Counted from the stretch's first letter, positions 47,104-55,719 are shown. The stretch is 64,000 bases of DNA from Pseudophaeobacter arcticus DSM 23566 (GCF_000473205.1 NZ_KI421507.1:1552547-1616546); one strand, 5' to 3'. Translations and numbers: made by a program. The notes: generated by a model from the sequence alone, not told the origin.

Positions 47104-47765
47104 CTCGTGTACTAAAAGCTGAGCGCAGAGAGCCGCTCTCCGGGGTGACCCGGTCTATTGTGGTGTTTCTGCATGGCTACGGCGCCAATGGGGCGGATCT
47201 TCTGGGTCTTGCCGACCCGCTGGCCGAGCATCTGCCGGACACACTGTTTGTCGCCCCAGACGCGCCAGAGAATTGTCCGGGTGCGCCAATGGGATATCAG
47301 TGGTTTCCGATCCCCTGGATTGATGGCTCCTCGGAAGAGGAAAGCATGCGGGGGATGAATGCCTCGATCGAGGATTTGAACGCCTTTTTGGACGCGCTGA
47401 TGGTCGATGAAGATGTGCTGCCCGAACAGGTTGTGCTCTTTGGGTTCTCGCAGGGCACCATGATGAGCCTGCATGTGGCACCGCGCCGCGAAGATGCGAT
47501 TGCCGGCATTGTTGCCTTCTCGGGTCGCCTGCTGTCGCCCGACTCGCTCAAAGACGAGGTGGTGAGCCGGATGCCGGTCATGCTGGTACATGGTGATGCC
47601 GATGATATGGTGCCGCCACAATCCCTGCCAGAAGCCGCCGAAGCCCTGGGTCAGGCCGGGTTCAAGGATGTCTTTGCCCATATCATGAAGGGTACCGGCC
47701 ACGGGATCGCCCCCGATGGGCTGAGCGTGGCCCTGGCCTTTATGCGGGATAAGTTGGGCCTGTAA
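47100..47765 (+). CDS. Phospholipase/carboxylesterase family hydrolase
   Basis: This 221-residue serine hydrolase of the acyl-protein-thioesterase/carboxylesterase group has VVFLHGYGANGADLLGLA, GYQWFPIPWIDGS, the elbow LFGFSQGTMMSLHV (GxSxG), LVHGDADDMVPPQ with the catalytic Asp, and GTGHGIAPDG with His. The substrate is unknown. The start is the ATG at 47100 overlapping the glycosylase stop; an in-frame extension upstream to 47058 lies inside the glycosylase gene and is rejected. Confidence 0.87.
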   Translation: MTRVLKAERREPLSGVTRSIVVFLHGYGANGADLLGLADPLAEHLPDTLFVAPDAPENCPGAPMGYQWFPIPWIDGSSEEESMRGMNASIEDLNAFLDALMVDEDVLPEQVVLFGFSQGTMMSLHVAPRREDAIAGIVAFSGRLLSPDSLKDEVVSRMPVMLVHGDADDMVPPQSLPEAAEALGQAGFKDVFAHIMKGTGHGIAPDGLSVALAFMRDKLGL

Positions 47766-47841
47766 GGGGCGGGTATTATGTGGGGTGCGGGTTTTGGACC
47801 TGCATCTCGCTGGCGTTAAATTCGCCAAAACGAGTGCTTGA

Positions 47842-48618
47842 TCAGGGTTTCCTAGCGTGGTTTCTCCGGCTTGAGCGGGCAGTCGGATCCTTGCGGTCCT
47901 GTTTGGGTTTGGACTGTGTCTTGGTCTGAGCCTTGTCCGGTGTCTTGGGCGGCGTCTTCGCCTGTGCCTGACCTTTAGACTGCACCTGAGCTTTAGACTG
48001 TACCTTGGCCTTTTGCGCTCTGCGATTGGGCAGCTGCGACGGTTTTGCGGGCCCAGGAATGTTTGGGATTTCAAGATCTTCCCAAGCGCCCTGCGACAGC
48101 CCATCCAGCGTCCAGGCGCCAATACTATAGCGAATTAGCCGCAGGGTGGGGAAACCAAGCGCAGCTGTCATGCGGCGTATCTGCCGGTTTTTGCCTTCCC
48201 GAAGGGTGAGAGAAATCCAGCTGGTCGGAATGGATTTGCGCGCGCGAATGGGCGGGGTCCGCGCCCAGAGTTGAGCAGGTTCCGCCATCAGACGCGCCTT
48301 GGCGGGCCGGGTCAGGCCATCCTTTAGCGCGACGCCTTTTTCCAGCGCCGAGATTGCCGCTGCATCCGGCTGACCCTCGACCTGTACCCAGTAGGTTTTG
48401 GCCATCTTATGCTTTGGGTCGCTGATCCAGGCCTGCAATCGGCCGGTATCTGTCAGCAGCATCAAGCCTTCGCTGTCACGGTCCAACCGCCCTGCGGCAT
48501 AGACGCCGGGGCAGTCAATAAAGGCGCTCAAGGTTTGACGGGGGCTGCCCTGGCTGCCGGAATCCGTGAATTGCGGCAGCACGTCATAGGGTTTGTTAAA
48601 GCGAATAAGGCGGGTCAT
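47842..48618 (-). CDS. rRNA pseudouridine synthase, RluE/RsuA family, with long basic tail
   Basis: This 258-residue protein has the RsuA/RluB/E/F core: [21 protein letters not shown] with the catalytic aspartate, a central [10 protein letters not shown], and [22 protein letters not shown]. The first residues [14 protein letters not shown] and the lack of an N-terminal S4 domain fit RluE, which modifies U2457 of 23S rRNA. After residue 195 comes a low-complexity tail of about 60 residues rich in Lys, Gln, Thr and Pro, with near-repeats such as [11 protein letters not shown]. Such tails may aid RNA binding. The tail varies and looks slippage-derived. It is convergent with the esterase gene. 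Confidence 0.87.
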   Translation of the reverse strand: MTRLIRFNKPYDVLPQFTDSGSQGSPRQTLSAFIDCPGVYAAGRLDRDSEGLMLLTDTGRLQAWISDPKHKMAKTYWVQVEGQPDAAAISALEKGVALKDGLTRPAKARLMAEPAQLWARTPPIRARKSIPTSWISLTLREGKNRQIRRMTAALGFPTLRLIRYSIGAWTLDGLSQGAWEDLEIPNIPGPAKPSQLPNRRAQKAKVQSKAQVQSKGQAQAKTPPKTPDKAQTKTQSKPKQDRKDPTARSSRRNHARKP

Positions 48619-48845
48619 GGGAATTCCATAGGCAGTGGCCCGGTGGCTTGCAAGCAGGCTTTGGCAGCCGGCGGAATCCCCGCGTCACAAGCCTGTCACA
48701 GACGAATGCTAGCGATGAAGCGAAATCTTGTAGCTGGCAAGGGCTTGTCAGACAATAACCACGATATATAGTTAAACATATGCTGGGGCGGGTTCCCCGC
48801 TCTGGTGCCGGTAACGGGCAGACAGGGTGAGGAAGACGTAGCATC

Positions 48846-49430
48846 ATGGATGGCGATTTCAGAACTGATTTTGTGAGGGACCCTAGCGCATTGCGGAATC
48901 ACCCTGCGCTGGTGCTGAATGCGGACTATCGGCCGCTGTCATATTACCCGCTGTCCCTGTGGAGCTGGCAAGACGCGGTCAAGGCAGCCTGGCTGGACCG
49001 GGTGGATATCTTGGCGGAATATGACGAAGTGGTGCATAGCCCCAGCACCCAGATCCGAATACCTTCGGTTGTGGTTCTGAAAGACTATGTGAAACCTCAA
49101 AAGCGCGTGGCCTTCACGCGCTTTAATTTATTTCTGAGAGACGAATTTTGCTGCCAGTATTGCGGTGCCCGTGGCGATCTGACCTTTGATCATGTGGTTC
49201 CGCGGGCGGCAGGTGGGATCACCAGCTGGGAAAATGTCGTGGCCGCCTGTTCATCCTGCAATTTAAAAAAGGGCTCCAAGCCCTTGCATATGCTAGGTAT
49301 GTCACTGCAAAAAGCGCCAAGACGCCCCGGAGCAGAAGAGTTGCGCAACACCGGGCGAAAGTTCCCACCCAACCATCTGCACGACAGTTGGATGGATTTT
49401 CTCTATTGGGACACCGAGCTTGATGCCTGA
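48846..49430 (+). CDS. HNH endonuclease family protein
   Basis: This 194-residue protein contains a complete HNH module in its centre: CQYCGARGDLTFDHVVPRA with the zinc CxxC and the DH pair, GGITSWENVVAACSSCNLKKG with Asn and the second CxxC. The N-terminal half (ALVLNADYRPLSYYPLSLWSWQDAV) is a conserved pattern found in free-standing chromosomal HNH proteins of many bacteria, so it is unlikely to be a mobile intron nuclease. The role is unknown; no restriction methylase or toxin partner is adjacent. The upstream region (48619-48845) shows no clear element. Confidence 0.85.
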   Translation: MDGDFRTDFVRDPSALRNHPALVLNADYRPLSYYPLSLWSWQDAVKAAWLDRVDILAEYDEVVHSPSTQIRIPSVVVLKDYVKPQKRVAFTRFNLFLRDEFCCQYCGARGDLTFDHVVPRAAGGITSWENVVAACSSCNLKKGSKPLHMLGMSLQKAPRRPGAEELRNTGRKFPPNHLHDSWMDFLYWDTELDA

Positions 49431-49487
49431 CGCCTGATGGCTTCAGCTCAGATCTGACTGATCCTAAGGTATTGATTTATTTGTGGA

Positions 49488-50534
49488 CTACGCGTCTGAG
49501 CGTTGCAGCATGCCAAACAGATCGCGCGGATCATCCGGGTCGGCCAACATATCTAGCTCAATAAAGAACTCGGTATCTTTGATGTGGTCGCGGATGTAAC
49601 GCAGAGCGCTGAAATCTTCGATGGCAAAACCGACGCTGTCGAACAGAGTGATCTGCTTGTCGTCGCGCCGCCCCTGTTTCTGGCCGGTGATCACTTCCCA
49701 AAGCTCAGTCACCGCAAAATCTTCTGGCATCTGCTGAATTTCGCCCTCGATCCGGGTTTGCGGCGGGAACTCCACAAAGACATCAGACCGGTTCAAGATG
49801 CCGGCGGCCAATTCGGTCTTGCCGGGGCAGTCGCCGCCGATGGCATTGATATGCACGCCGGCGCCGATCATGTTGTCGGTCAGGATGGTGGCGTTTTGCT
49901 TGTCGGCGGTGCAGGTGGTCAGGATCTGCGCGCCTTCAATGGCTTCCTCGGGGGAGCTGCAGCGCACCACCTCCAGGCCAAAAGGGGCCAGGTTACGGGC
50001 GCATTTTTCTGTGGCCGCCGGATCCTTGTCAAACAGGCGTACGGTTTTTAGCCCGCAGATCGCCTTCATCGCCAGGGTCTGGAATTCCGACTGAGCCCCA
50101 TTGCCAATCATCGCCATGGTATCCGCTCCCTTTGGCGCGAGATACTTAGCCGCCATAGCTGAGGTCGCGGCGGTGCGCAGGGCGGTGAGCATTGTCATCT
50201 CGGTCAGCAGCATCGGGTAGCCGGTGTAGACATCCGCCAACAGCCCAAAGGCGGTTACCGTTTGCAGGCCCTCGCTGGTGTTTTTGGGATGGCCATTGAC
50301 GTATTTGAACCCATAGGCCTCCCCATCCGAGGTCGGCATCAGCTCGATCACGCCGACATCGGAATGGCTGGCAACACGCGGAGTTTTGTCAAACAATTCC
50401 CAGCGCTTAAAGTCCGCTTCGACATATTCCGCCAGATCGCGCAGCATGGTTTCAATGCCAATGCTGTGGACCAGACGCATCATGTTGTCGACGCTGACAA
50501 AGGGAACGAGGGCTTTATGCGAAGGCGTGGTCAT
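49488..50534 (-). CDS. Ornithine cyclodeaminase
   Basis: This 348-residue protein of the ornithine cyclodeaminase/mu-crystallin family converts L-ornithine to L-proline with release of ammonia, using bound NAD. It shows ALRTAATSAMAAKYLAP, the Rossmann loop MIGNGAQSEFQTLAM, and HINAIGGDCPGKTEL. The length and the position next to arginase support this over alanine dehydrogenase-like relatives. The start overlaps the stop of the upstream CtlX gene by four nucleotides. It is the last gene of the arginine/citrulline catabolic operon. Confidence 0.92.
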   Translation of the reverse strand: MTTPSHKALVPFVSVDNMMRLVHSIGIETMLRDLAEYVEADFKRWELFDKTPRVASHSDVGVIELMPTSDGEAYGFKYVNGHPKNTSEGLQTVTAFGLLADVYTGYPMLLTEMTMLTALRTAATSAMAAKYLAPKGADTMAMIGNGAQSEFQTLAMKAICGLKTVRLFDKDPAATEKCARNLAPFGLEVVRCSSPEEAIEGAQILTTCTADKQNATILTDNMIGAGVHINAIGGDCPGKTELAAGILNRSDVFVEFPPQTRIEGEIQQMPEDFAVTELWEVITGQKQGRRDDKQITLFDSVGFAIEDFSALRYIRDHIKDTEFFIELDMLADPDDPRDLFGMLQRSDA

Positions 50535-51457
50535 GTCGTGGTCCTTTCGCGGGGGCTGAGATGGATACCTGCCAACATGCAGCGCACCGAGCCTCCGGCT
50601 GTTTCGATGGTTGGAATAGAAAGTGGCAACAGGCTTGTGCTGCGCTCGATGATACGGATTTGATCGGGGCGCAGCGCCGTCAGGGCGCGGGTGGACAGGG
50701 CCAGCAGCGGCTTTGATCCGGTCAGCGCAAAGACATTGCCGGCAAAGTTCTGGATCTGGTCTTCGGAGAGGTCGATGACCTCATGGCCGGTTTCCGCCAG
50801 GCGCGTGGCAATTTCCCTGCGCCGGTCTGGATCGCTGATCATCGACAGACTGATCATGGCAAAATCAGTGCCGATCCCCATCAGCACATTGCTGTGATAA
50901 ACTTCGCGTCCCGCGGCGTCGCGGGCCTCAAAGGCCATGGGTTCATAATTGAAGTGGGTGCAAAACCGCTCCAGCAACACCGGATCGGCCCGGTTTGATG
51001 TCACCGTATAGGCAATCCGGCCAATATGATCGAGCACCATAGCGCCCGTGCCCTCCAGTGTCAGCCCGTCTTCTTCCAGTCCGGAAAAATCAATGACATC
51101 CTGCACCCGGTAGCTGCGCTTTAGCGCCTCGATAACATCCCAGCGCCGTTCCAGCCGTCGATTGGGAGCATGCATCGGATAGATGGCAATATGGCCGCCG
51201 GAATGTGTCGAGAACCAGTTGTTGGGAAAAACGCTGTCAGGTGTCGCGGTGCCGGTGTCGTCAAAGACATGCACGCGCACCCCGGCATATCGCAGAGTTT
51301 CCACTGCGGTATCAAACTCTTGCAGAGCCTTCATGCGGGTAACCTCAGGGTTACCGGCAGGGGTTTGAAAGGCATTGTCCGCCTGGGTGTCCGGGTTTGA
51401 ACAAAAATTGTGCGGCCGGATCATCACCACGGCAGTGGGGGCTTGCAGGGTGTTCAA
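50531..51457 (-). CDS. ctlX: Citrulline utilization hydrolase CtlX (amidinotransferase-like)
   Basis: This 308-residue protein of the arginine deiminase/amidinotransferase superfamily has an N-terminal VVMIRPHNFCSNPDTQADNAFQ, the substrate-binding segment DSVFPNNWFSTH, a catalytic histidine region YHSNVLMGIGTDFAMI, and a cysteine near the C-terminus in GGSVRCMLAGIHL. These fit the CtlX family, which releases ornithine from citrulline. It sits between arginase and ornithine cyclodeaminase, with ATGA-type overlaps on both sides, so the three form one transcript giving ornithine and then proline. Confidence 0.85.
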   Translation of the reverse strand: MNTLQAPTAVVMIRPHNFCSNPDTQADNAFQTPAGNPEVTRMKALQEFDTAVETLRYAGVRVHVFDDTGTATPDSVFPNNWFSTHSGGHIAIYPMHAPNRRLERRWDVIEALKRSYRVQDVIDFSGLEEDGLTLEGTGAMVLDHIGRIAYTVTSNRADPVLLERFCTHFNYEPMAFEARDAAGREVYHSNVLMGIGTDFAMISLSMISDPDRRREIATRLAETGHEVIDLSEDQIQNFAGNVFALTGSKPLLALSTRALTALRPDQIRIIERSTSLLPLSIPTIETAGGSVRCMLAGIHLSPRERTTT

Positions 51458-52380
51458 TTGTAGCTCCTGGTGGGCCGGTCAAAGACACGGCGCCCAAGCG
51501 CAGAGGCGCAGAGATCAACCATCAGATGGGCTGTGCGGCCGCGTTCATCCAGAAACGGGTTCAGCTCTACCAGATCCAAAGAGGTCATCAGACCGGAATC
51601 ATGCAGCATTTCGCAAACCAGATGGGCCTCGCGCACCGTTGCGCCACCTGGAACCGTGGTGCCAACAGCTGGCGCCACAGATGGGTCAAGGAAATCCACA
51701 TCCAGCGACACATGCAGCAGACCATTGGCCTTTGCGACCCGATTGAGGAACCGCGCCAGCGGTCCGGCGATACCATTTTCATCAATGTCACGCATGTCAT
51801 GGCGGTAAATTTTGCTGGCTTCCAGCGCCTGCCGCTCAGCGCTGTCAACAGAGCGCAACCCAATCATACAGAGGTTTTCCTGTGGCACCGGGTTGGTCAC
51901 CTCGGGGAAGCCATCAAACCCACTGCGCCCGGTAAAATAGCCAACGGGCGTGCCATGCAGGTTGCCGCTGTCCGAGCTTTGCGGGGTGTGAAAATCCGTA
52001 TGGGCATCCAGCCACAAAACATAAAGCGGGCGCTTTACCGAGGCGGCATAGGTTGCCACCCCAGAGACGGATCCCAGCGACAAAGAGTGATCGCCGCCAA
52101 GGAAGATCGGCAGACCTTCGGCCATTGTATGCTGGGCAATTTCGACCAGCGCGGTTGTCCAGCCAATGGTCTGATTGGGTGCAAAAATCACGCCATCTTT
52201 GACATCGGGATCATGTGGAGCAGGGGAGAGATTGCCCAGATCGGTGACCTGATGGCCAAGCCCGGACAGGGCCTCAGCCAGGCCCGCCGTGCGATAGGCA
52301 TCCGGTCCCATAAGGCAGCCAGCCCGGCGTTTGCCGCTGTCCACCGGGGCTCCAATCAGGAAACAGGTCTTATGAGTCAT
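51454..52380 (-). CDS. rocF: Arginase
   Basis: This 308-residue manganese enzyme hydrolyses arginine to ornithine and urea. Metal-binding motifs are GGDHSLSLGSVSG, WLDAHTDFHTP and SLDVDFLDPSVAP, and the C-terminal SLDLVELNPFLDE is typical. The frame is open upstream to 52479, but that stretch covers the operator region; the ATG at 52380 (MTHKTCFLIGAPVDSGKRR) matches the family. It is the first gene of the operon and divergent from the Lrp/AsnC regulator. Induction by arginine through that regulator is likely. Confidence 0.94.
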   Translation of the reverse strand: MTHKTCFLIGAPVDSGKRRAGCLMGPDAYRTAGLAEALSGLGHQVTDLGNLSPAPHDPDVKDGVIFAPNQTIGWTTALVEIAQHTMAEGLPIFLGGDHSLSLGSVSGVATYAASVKRPLYVLWLDAHTDFHTPQSSDSGNLHGTPVGYFTGRSGFDGFPEVTNPVPQENLCMIGLRSVDSAERQALEASKIYRHDMRDIDENGIAGPLARFLNRVAKANGLLHVSLDVDFLDPSVAPAVGTTVPGGATVREAHLVCEMLHDSGLMTSLDLVELNPFLDERGRTAHLMVDLCASALGRRVFDRPTRSYN

Positions 52381-52441
52381 GGTGAAACGCTCCGCGTCTA
52401 TATCGATAACTTGTAGAAACCTCCGAAATGGGGTGATTGAA

Positions 52442-52460
52442 ACCAACCAAATTGGTCGGT
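52442..52460. promoter_or_regulatory. Probable operator of the Lrp/AsnC regulator
   Basis: ACCAACCAAATTGGTCGGT is a 19-bp palindrome with only one mismatched pair of arm positions and an odd centre, midway between the divergent arginase and regulator genes. It is the best candidate binding site for the adjacent regulator. Confidence 0.7.
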
Positions 52461-52493
52461 ATGTAATGCAAACCATCAAATCGGAGGCGCATG

Positions 52494-52919
52494 ATGGATA
52501 AAACGGACGAAAGACTAATTGCAGCCTTGCGGCACAATGCCCGCGCCAGCCTGTCAGACCTTGCTTTGCAGCTGGATTTGTCCCGTACCACTGTGCGCGC
52601 CCGGATCGAGCGGCTGCAACTGCGCGGAGACGTTCTGGGCTTTACGGTTGTCCTGAAAGAGGATGTGCTGCGCGACCCGGTGCGGGGGTTGATGATGATC
52701 GGCATCGAAGGCCGCGGTGCCAGCCGCATTGTTCGCCAGCTTCAGGGCCTGCCAGAGGTGCGTGCCATCCATACCACCAATGGGCGTTGGGATCTGATTG
52801 TTGAACTGGGCACCGAAACGCTGGAAACCCTGGATGCAGCGCTTGCAAAGATACGCACCTTTGACGGGGTGGTCAGCAGTGAAACAAATCTGCTTTTGGC
52901 GACCAAAAAGGACTCCTGA
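52494..52919 (+). CDS. Lrp/AsnC family transcriptional regulator
   Basis: This 141-residue regulator has an N-terminal helix-turn-helix (DERLIAALRHNARASLSDLALQLDLSRTTVRARIERL) and a C-terminal RAM effector domain (about residues 70-135). It is divergent from the arginase operon across a 113-nt region with a palindrome. It probably activates the operon in response to arginine or ornithine and represses itself. Two consecutive ATGs exist; GGAGG at 52483-52487 is too close to the first (3 nt), so I choose 52494. Confidence 0.92.
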   Translation: MDKTDERLIAALRHNARASLSDLALQLDLSRTTVRARIERLQLRGDVLGFTVVLKEDVLRDPVRGLMMIGIEGRGASRIVRQLQGLPEVRAIHTTNGRWDLIVELGTETLETLDAALAKIRTFDGVVSSETNLLLATKKDS

Positions 52920-52992
52920 AACCACAATGGGCGCATTGGACGCGGGCGCTGTTGGGCGTTTTGTGGTGTCGGTCCGTGTGCCGAGAGGCGGT

Positions 52993-53460
52993 TTAGGACT
53001 TGCTGCGCGCCGCTGCGATCCACAGACCGGCCAGGGCAAAGGAGAGGATTGCGTTCCAACTGGCCATTGAGAGAGTGAACAGCTCCCATGGCACCTCATC
53101 GCAGCGCACCAGCGGGGCCCCCATGATCTGTTCCATCAGCTGTTCAGGGGTCAACCCACCAATCGGACCCGAGGTGCAGGATGTCGGTCCCTCCCAATAG
53201 CCGCGCTCAACCCCTGTGTGATAGACGCCAATCCCGCCAGTGATCAGGGTGGCCAAGGCGCCAAGGTACAACAGCGCCGTGAGACCTGCGCCAGGCAACA
53301 GAAAAGCCAGGATGCCGATGCCGACCGCGGCGACATGCGGGTAGCGCTGCCAGTAGCACATCTTGCAGGGGGCCAACTCACCAATATACTGAAAACCAAG
53401 CGCTCCCAGCATCATCGCCGCTGAGCCCAAGGTCGCGGCAAGGATCAGAATTCGTCGCAT
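52993..53460 (-). CDS. DsbB-family disulfide oxidoreductase
   Basis: This 155-residue membrane protein has four hydrophobic helices and two cysteine pairs. CKMC (in LAPCKMCYWQRYPH) lies in the first periplasmic loop with the following WQR, and a second pair, SCTSGPIGG and VRCDEVP, lies in the second loop. These are the features of DsbB, which oxidises DsbA-type partners and passes electrons to ubiquinone. No dsbA is adjacent. It ends a possible two-gene unit with the YqaA-type gene, whose stop is just downstream on the same strand (1 nt between them). Confidence 0.87.
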   Translation of the reverse strand: MRRILILAATLGSAAMMLGALGFQYIGELAPCKMCYWQRYPHVAAVGIGILAFLLPGAGLTALLYLGALATLITGGIGVYHTGVERGYWEGPTSCTSGPIGGLTPEQLMEQIMGAPLVRCDEVPWELFTLSMASWNAILSFALAGLWIAAARSKS

Positions 53461-53461
53461 A

Positions 53462-54040
53462 TCACAGGTACCTCAGCACTAAAAATCCGCCAAACAGGAG
53501 CATGGAAAAGACGGTAAAGACAAGTCCCAAACGCTGCTCGATAAAGTCACGAATTGGTGCACCAAAGGCGCGCAGCAGCCCGGCCACGATAAAGAAGCGC
53601 AGCGCACGGGCCAAAATGGAGGTCGCCAGGAAGGTCATCAGCGGCATGCCGGTCCAGCCCGACATGATTGTAATGACTTTATAGGGGAAAGGTGTAATCC
53701 CAGCCACCAGAACCGCCCAAAATCCGAAGTCATTGAATTTATGATTGAATTCTTCAATTGCTGTGGCTTTTCCCATGGCTTCGAGGATCGGCTGTCCCAG
53801 GCTGTCATAGAAAAATGCGCCAATGGCATAGCCCAACATGCCACCGGCAACAGAGGTCCCTAGCGCAACCGAAGCAATCAGCCAGGCCCGGGAGGGGCGC
53901 GCCAGTATCATCGGAATCATCAAGACATCCGGGGGAATGGGAAAGATCGAGCTTTCGACAAAGGAGACCGCAGCGAGCCACCATAGGGCGTGGCGATGAT
54001 CCGCGAGGGACATGGTTCGATCATATAGCCTGCGTAGCAC
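53462..54040 (-). CDS. YqaA/DedA-family membrane protein
   Basis: This 192-residue protein has about five membrane segments and the family features AVSFVESSIFPIPPDVLMIPMIL and GWTGMPLMTFLATSILARALRFF (re-entrant loop and arginine-containing helix of VTT/DedA proteins). Homologues are undecaprenyl-phosphate or lipid flippases in other lineages; a role in YqaA is not established. I choose GTG at 54040 (LRRLYDRTM), because AAAGG lies eight nucleotides upstream and the family N-terminus begins there; a longer GTG start at 54082 is possible. Confidence 0.8.
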   Translation of the reverse strand: MLRRLYDRTMSLADHRHALWWLAAVSFVESSIFPIPPDVLMIPMILARPSRAWLIASVALGTSVAGGMLGYAIGAFFYDSLGQPILEAMGKATAIEEFNHKFNDFGFWAVLVAGITPFPYKVITIMSGWTGMPLMTFLATSILARALRFFIVAGLLRAFGAPIRDFIEQRLGLVFTVFSMLLFGGFLVLRYL

Positions 54041-54202
54041 TTGAAATACCTTTGCTTTTTCCCTGCTTCCGTGGCCTCGCACGGGGGCGAGATGAGGTCA
54101 ATAACAGCGCGGTATCTGCGGTGGATTTTTGCCAATTTTCTGCATTCTATTTGGCATTTTCCTCTGGACCTCCGGTTCGGGCTTGGGTAGGAACGGGACG
54201 TT

Positions 54203-54288
54203 GCCCAAGTGGCGGAATGGTAGACGCAGGGGATTCAAAATCCCCCGCTGGTGACAGCGTGCCGGTTCGAGTCCGGCCTTGGGTACCA
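54203..54288 (+). tRNA. tRNA-Leu (anticodon CAA), CCA encoded; probable attB
   Basis: Type II tRNA with a long variable arm. Acceptor GCCCAAG pairs with CTTGGGT (last pair G-T), the anticodon stem-loop is GGGGA-TTCAAAA-TCCCC (anticodon CAA), the variable arm is around CGCTGGTGACAGCG, the T-arm is GCCGG-TTCGAGT-CCGGC, and CCA is encoded. A phage integrase reads toward its 3' end 108 nt away, so its 3' half is the likely integration site, still intact. Confidence 0.96.
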
Positions 54289-54295
54289 TTAAAAT

Positions 54296-54339
54296 CAAGG
54301 CCTTGCGTGAGTAACTTCATGCAAGGCCTTGTTTGTTTT
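54296..54339 (+). terminator. Terminator after tRNA-Leu
   Basis: CAAGGCCTTGC (54296-54306) and GCAAGGCCTTG (54321-54331) form a perfect 11-bp stem with a 14-nt loop, then TTTGTTTT. It also lies between the tRNA and the integrase stop, so it may serve both directions. Confidence 0.8.
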
Positions 54340-54395
54340 CCAGAACACTCACACACACGAGTCACACAGGCTTCTTTTGTTCTCTCTTTGGTCGC

Positions 54396-55442
54396 TTAGG
54401 TGCGACGATGTTGTGCTGCCTTTGATAGGGCTTTTCGACTTGCCTTCTTTCGGTAGTAGGCAACCATCTCAGGGCTTTGGTTTGTCACGGCTTGGATTTC
54501 TGCATCGGTACAGCCTGCCTCGGCCAACCGAATGATTGCCAATTTTCGCAACCCATGCAGAACGTATGGTTTAGCTGCTTCCCCCAAGTTATTGCGCCAG
54601 CGTCGAAAAGATTTCTCTACAGCGTCGTACCCAAGTGGTTCTGTTAGGTTCTTTGCGAGCACATGCTTCCCCTTTAGCTCTCGGCTAGACAGATAGTCCC
54701 TAAGGTCTTTGGGGCAGTAGGTTTCAAAGTACTCTCCGCCTTTTTCGTCCAATACTTCCATCCAATCCCCGGAGAAGCGCCTATGCTCCATGGAAATTGC
54801 TGCATTGGGGCGTTGACCTGTCCCCAATATCAACTCTGCAGCTGTTCGAACTGTATCGGGTGCCTCGGATAGTTTGCCTATCATCCAATCTGGCCAAGGC
54901 TCGAATTCTCGCTGCTTTCCGTAGTGATCGATACCTTTTGTTGGATTGTCACCAATGGGCCAGTCCAATTTGTCCTTTGCATAGTTCCAAAGAAGGCTAA
55001 TCACTTGCAGCCGCTTGTCAGCCTTTCGGGGCTTTCCTGCCATTTTCGCATGAATGGAGCGAAGGTTTTGTTTGCCAGTGTTTCGAACGGCCTTGTTCGC
55101 ATTCTTTATTAGAATTTCTTCCATGTCGCGTGAGTATGATTTCTTGGTGCCCGCTGATAGGCGCCCCTGGATACGCGGATCGGATCGCCAGGCCCTAATG
55201 AGGTCTCCCCAAGTGTGTTTTACTTCCGGTTTTTGCCGCTCATGCCGTCCTGCTTCGCATTGCCAATACAGTGCGTCTAAGGTCTGCGCATCCCCCTCCC
55301 ATTTGAGAAGAATGGCCTTCTGCCTGCGTCTACTGCCTTCTGTCCATGTCACACGGTGATATGGCTCCCAGGCTTGCAGCCGCACGGACCACTTCCAGAC
55401 GAGGCGTGGCTTTTCAATACGCGGTTTCAGAGGGCGTTTCAC
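54396..55442 (-). CDS. int: Phage tyrosine integrase
   Basis: This 348-residue tyrosine recombinase has an N-terminal AP2-like and core-binding region (about residues 50-160) and a catalytic domain: first arginine in LILGTGQRPNAAISM, HxxR in LHGLRKLAIIRLAEAGC, and the tyrosine in MVAYYRKKA. The usual GH before the tyrosine (as in TGHKS) reads NQ here (VTNQSPEMVAYY), a deviation also seen in some phage integrases. The start is GTG at 55442, overlapping the excisionase stop as GTGA. It reads toward tRNA-Leu and catalyses integration and excision there. Confidence 0.92.
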   Translation of the reverse strand: MKRPLKPRIEKPRLVWKWSVRLQAWEPYHRVTWTEGSRRRQKAILLKWEGDAQTLDALYWQCEAGRHERQKPEVKHTWGDLIRAWRSDPRIQGRLSAGTKKSYSRDMEEILIKNANKAVRNTGKQNLRSIHAKMAGKPRKADKRLQVISLLWNYAKDKLDWPIGDNPTKGIDHYGKQREFEPWPDWMIGKLSEAPDTVRTAAELILGTGQRPNAAISMEHRRFSGDWMEVLDEKGGEYFETYCPKDLRDYLSSRELKGKHVLAKNLTEPLGYDAVEKSFRRWRNNLGEAAKPYVLHGLRKLAIIRLAEAGCTDAEIQAVTNQSPEMVAYYRKKASRKALSKAAQHRRT

Positions 55443-55648
55443 AGCTCGAATTCCTCAATGTTTTTTGCGGCGGTTCCGTCGATGATGGCCTTAAGGTCAG
55501 TCACCCGCCAGCGCTTGAGGCCGCCACCAAGTGAAACTGGCTTTGGGAAAGCGCCGAAATTGACAAGTTCTCGGAACTTCGTCGCGGACATGTCCATCAT
55601 CTTAGCGGCTGTTTTCTCCGTAACCGCAATCCTTTCAACTTGTCCCAT
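55439..55648 (-). CDS. AlpA/MerR-like excisionase
   Basis: This 69-residue protein has a winged-helix DNA-binding pattern: MGQVERIAVTEKTAAKMMDMSATKFR, then FGAFPKPVSLGGGLKRWRV, as in small AlpA/Xis proteins that bend DNA during excision. GGAG lies six nucleotides before the ATG at 55648; the frame extends upstream to 55684, but without family similarity. Its stop overlaps the integrase start, supporting a functional pair. Confidence 0.82.
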   Translation of the reverse strand: MGQVERIAVTEKTAAKMMDMSATKFRELVNFGAFPKPVSLGGGLKRWRVTDLKAIIDGTAAKNIEEFEL

Positions 55649-55719
55649 GCGGTTCTCCATCTGATGGGTTTGGGTGAGGTTCACTCAAGGCGCTGCGCGC
55701 CACACTTGAGCTAATCTGT

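Noticed and set aside
48846..49430. HNH protein considered as part of a restriction or mobile intron system
   Set aside because: No methylase, intron boundary or repeat flanks it; its N-terminal half matches a stand-alone chromosomal family.
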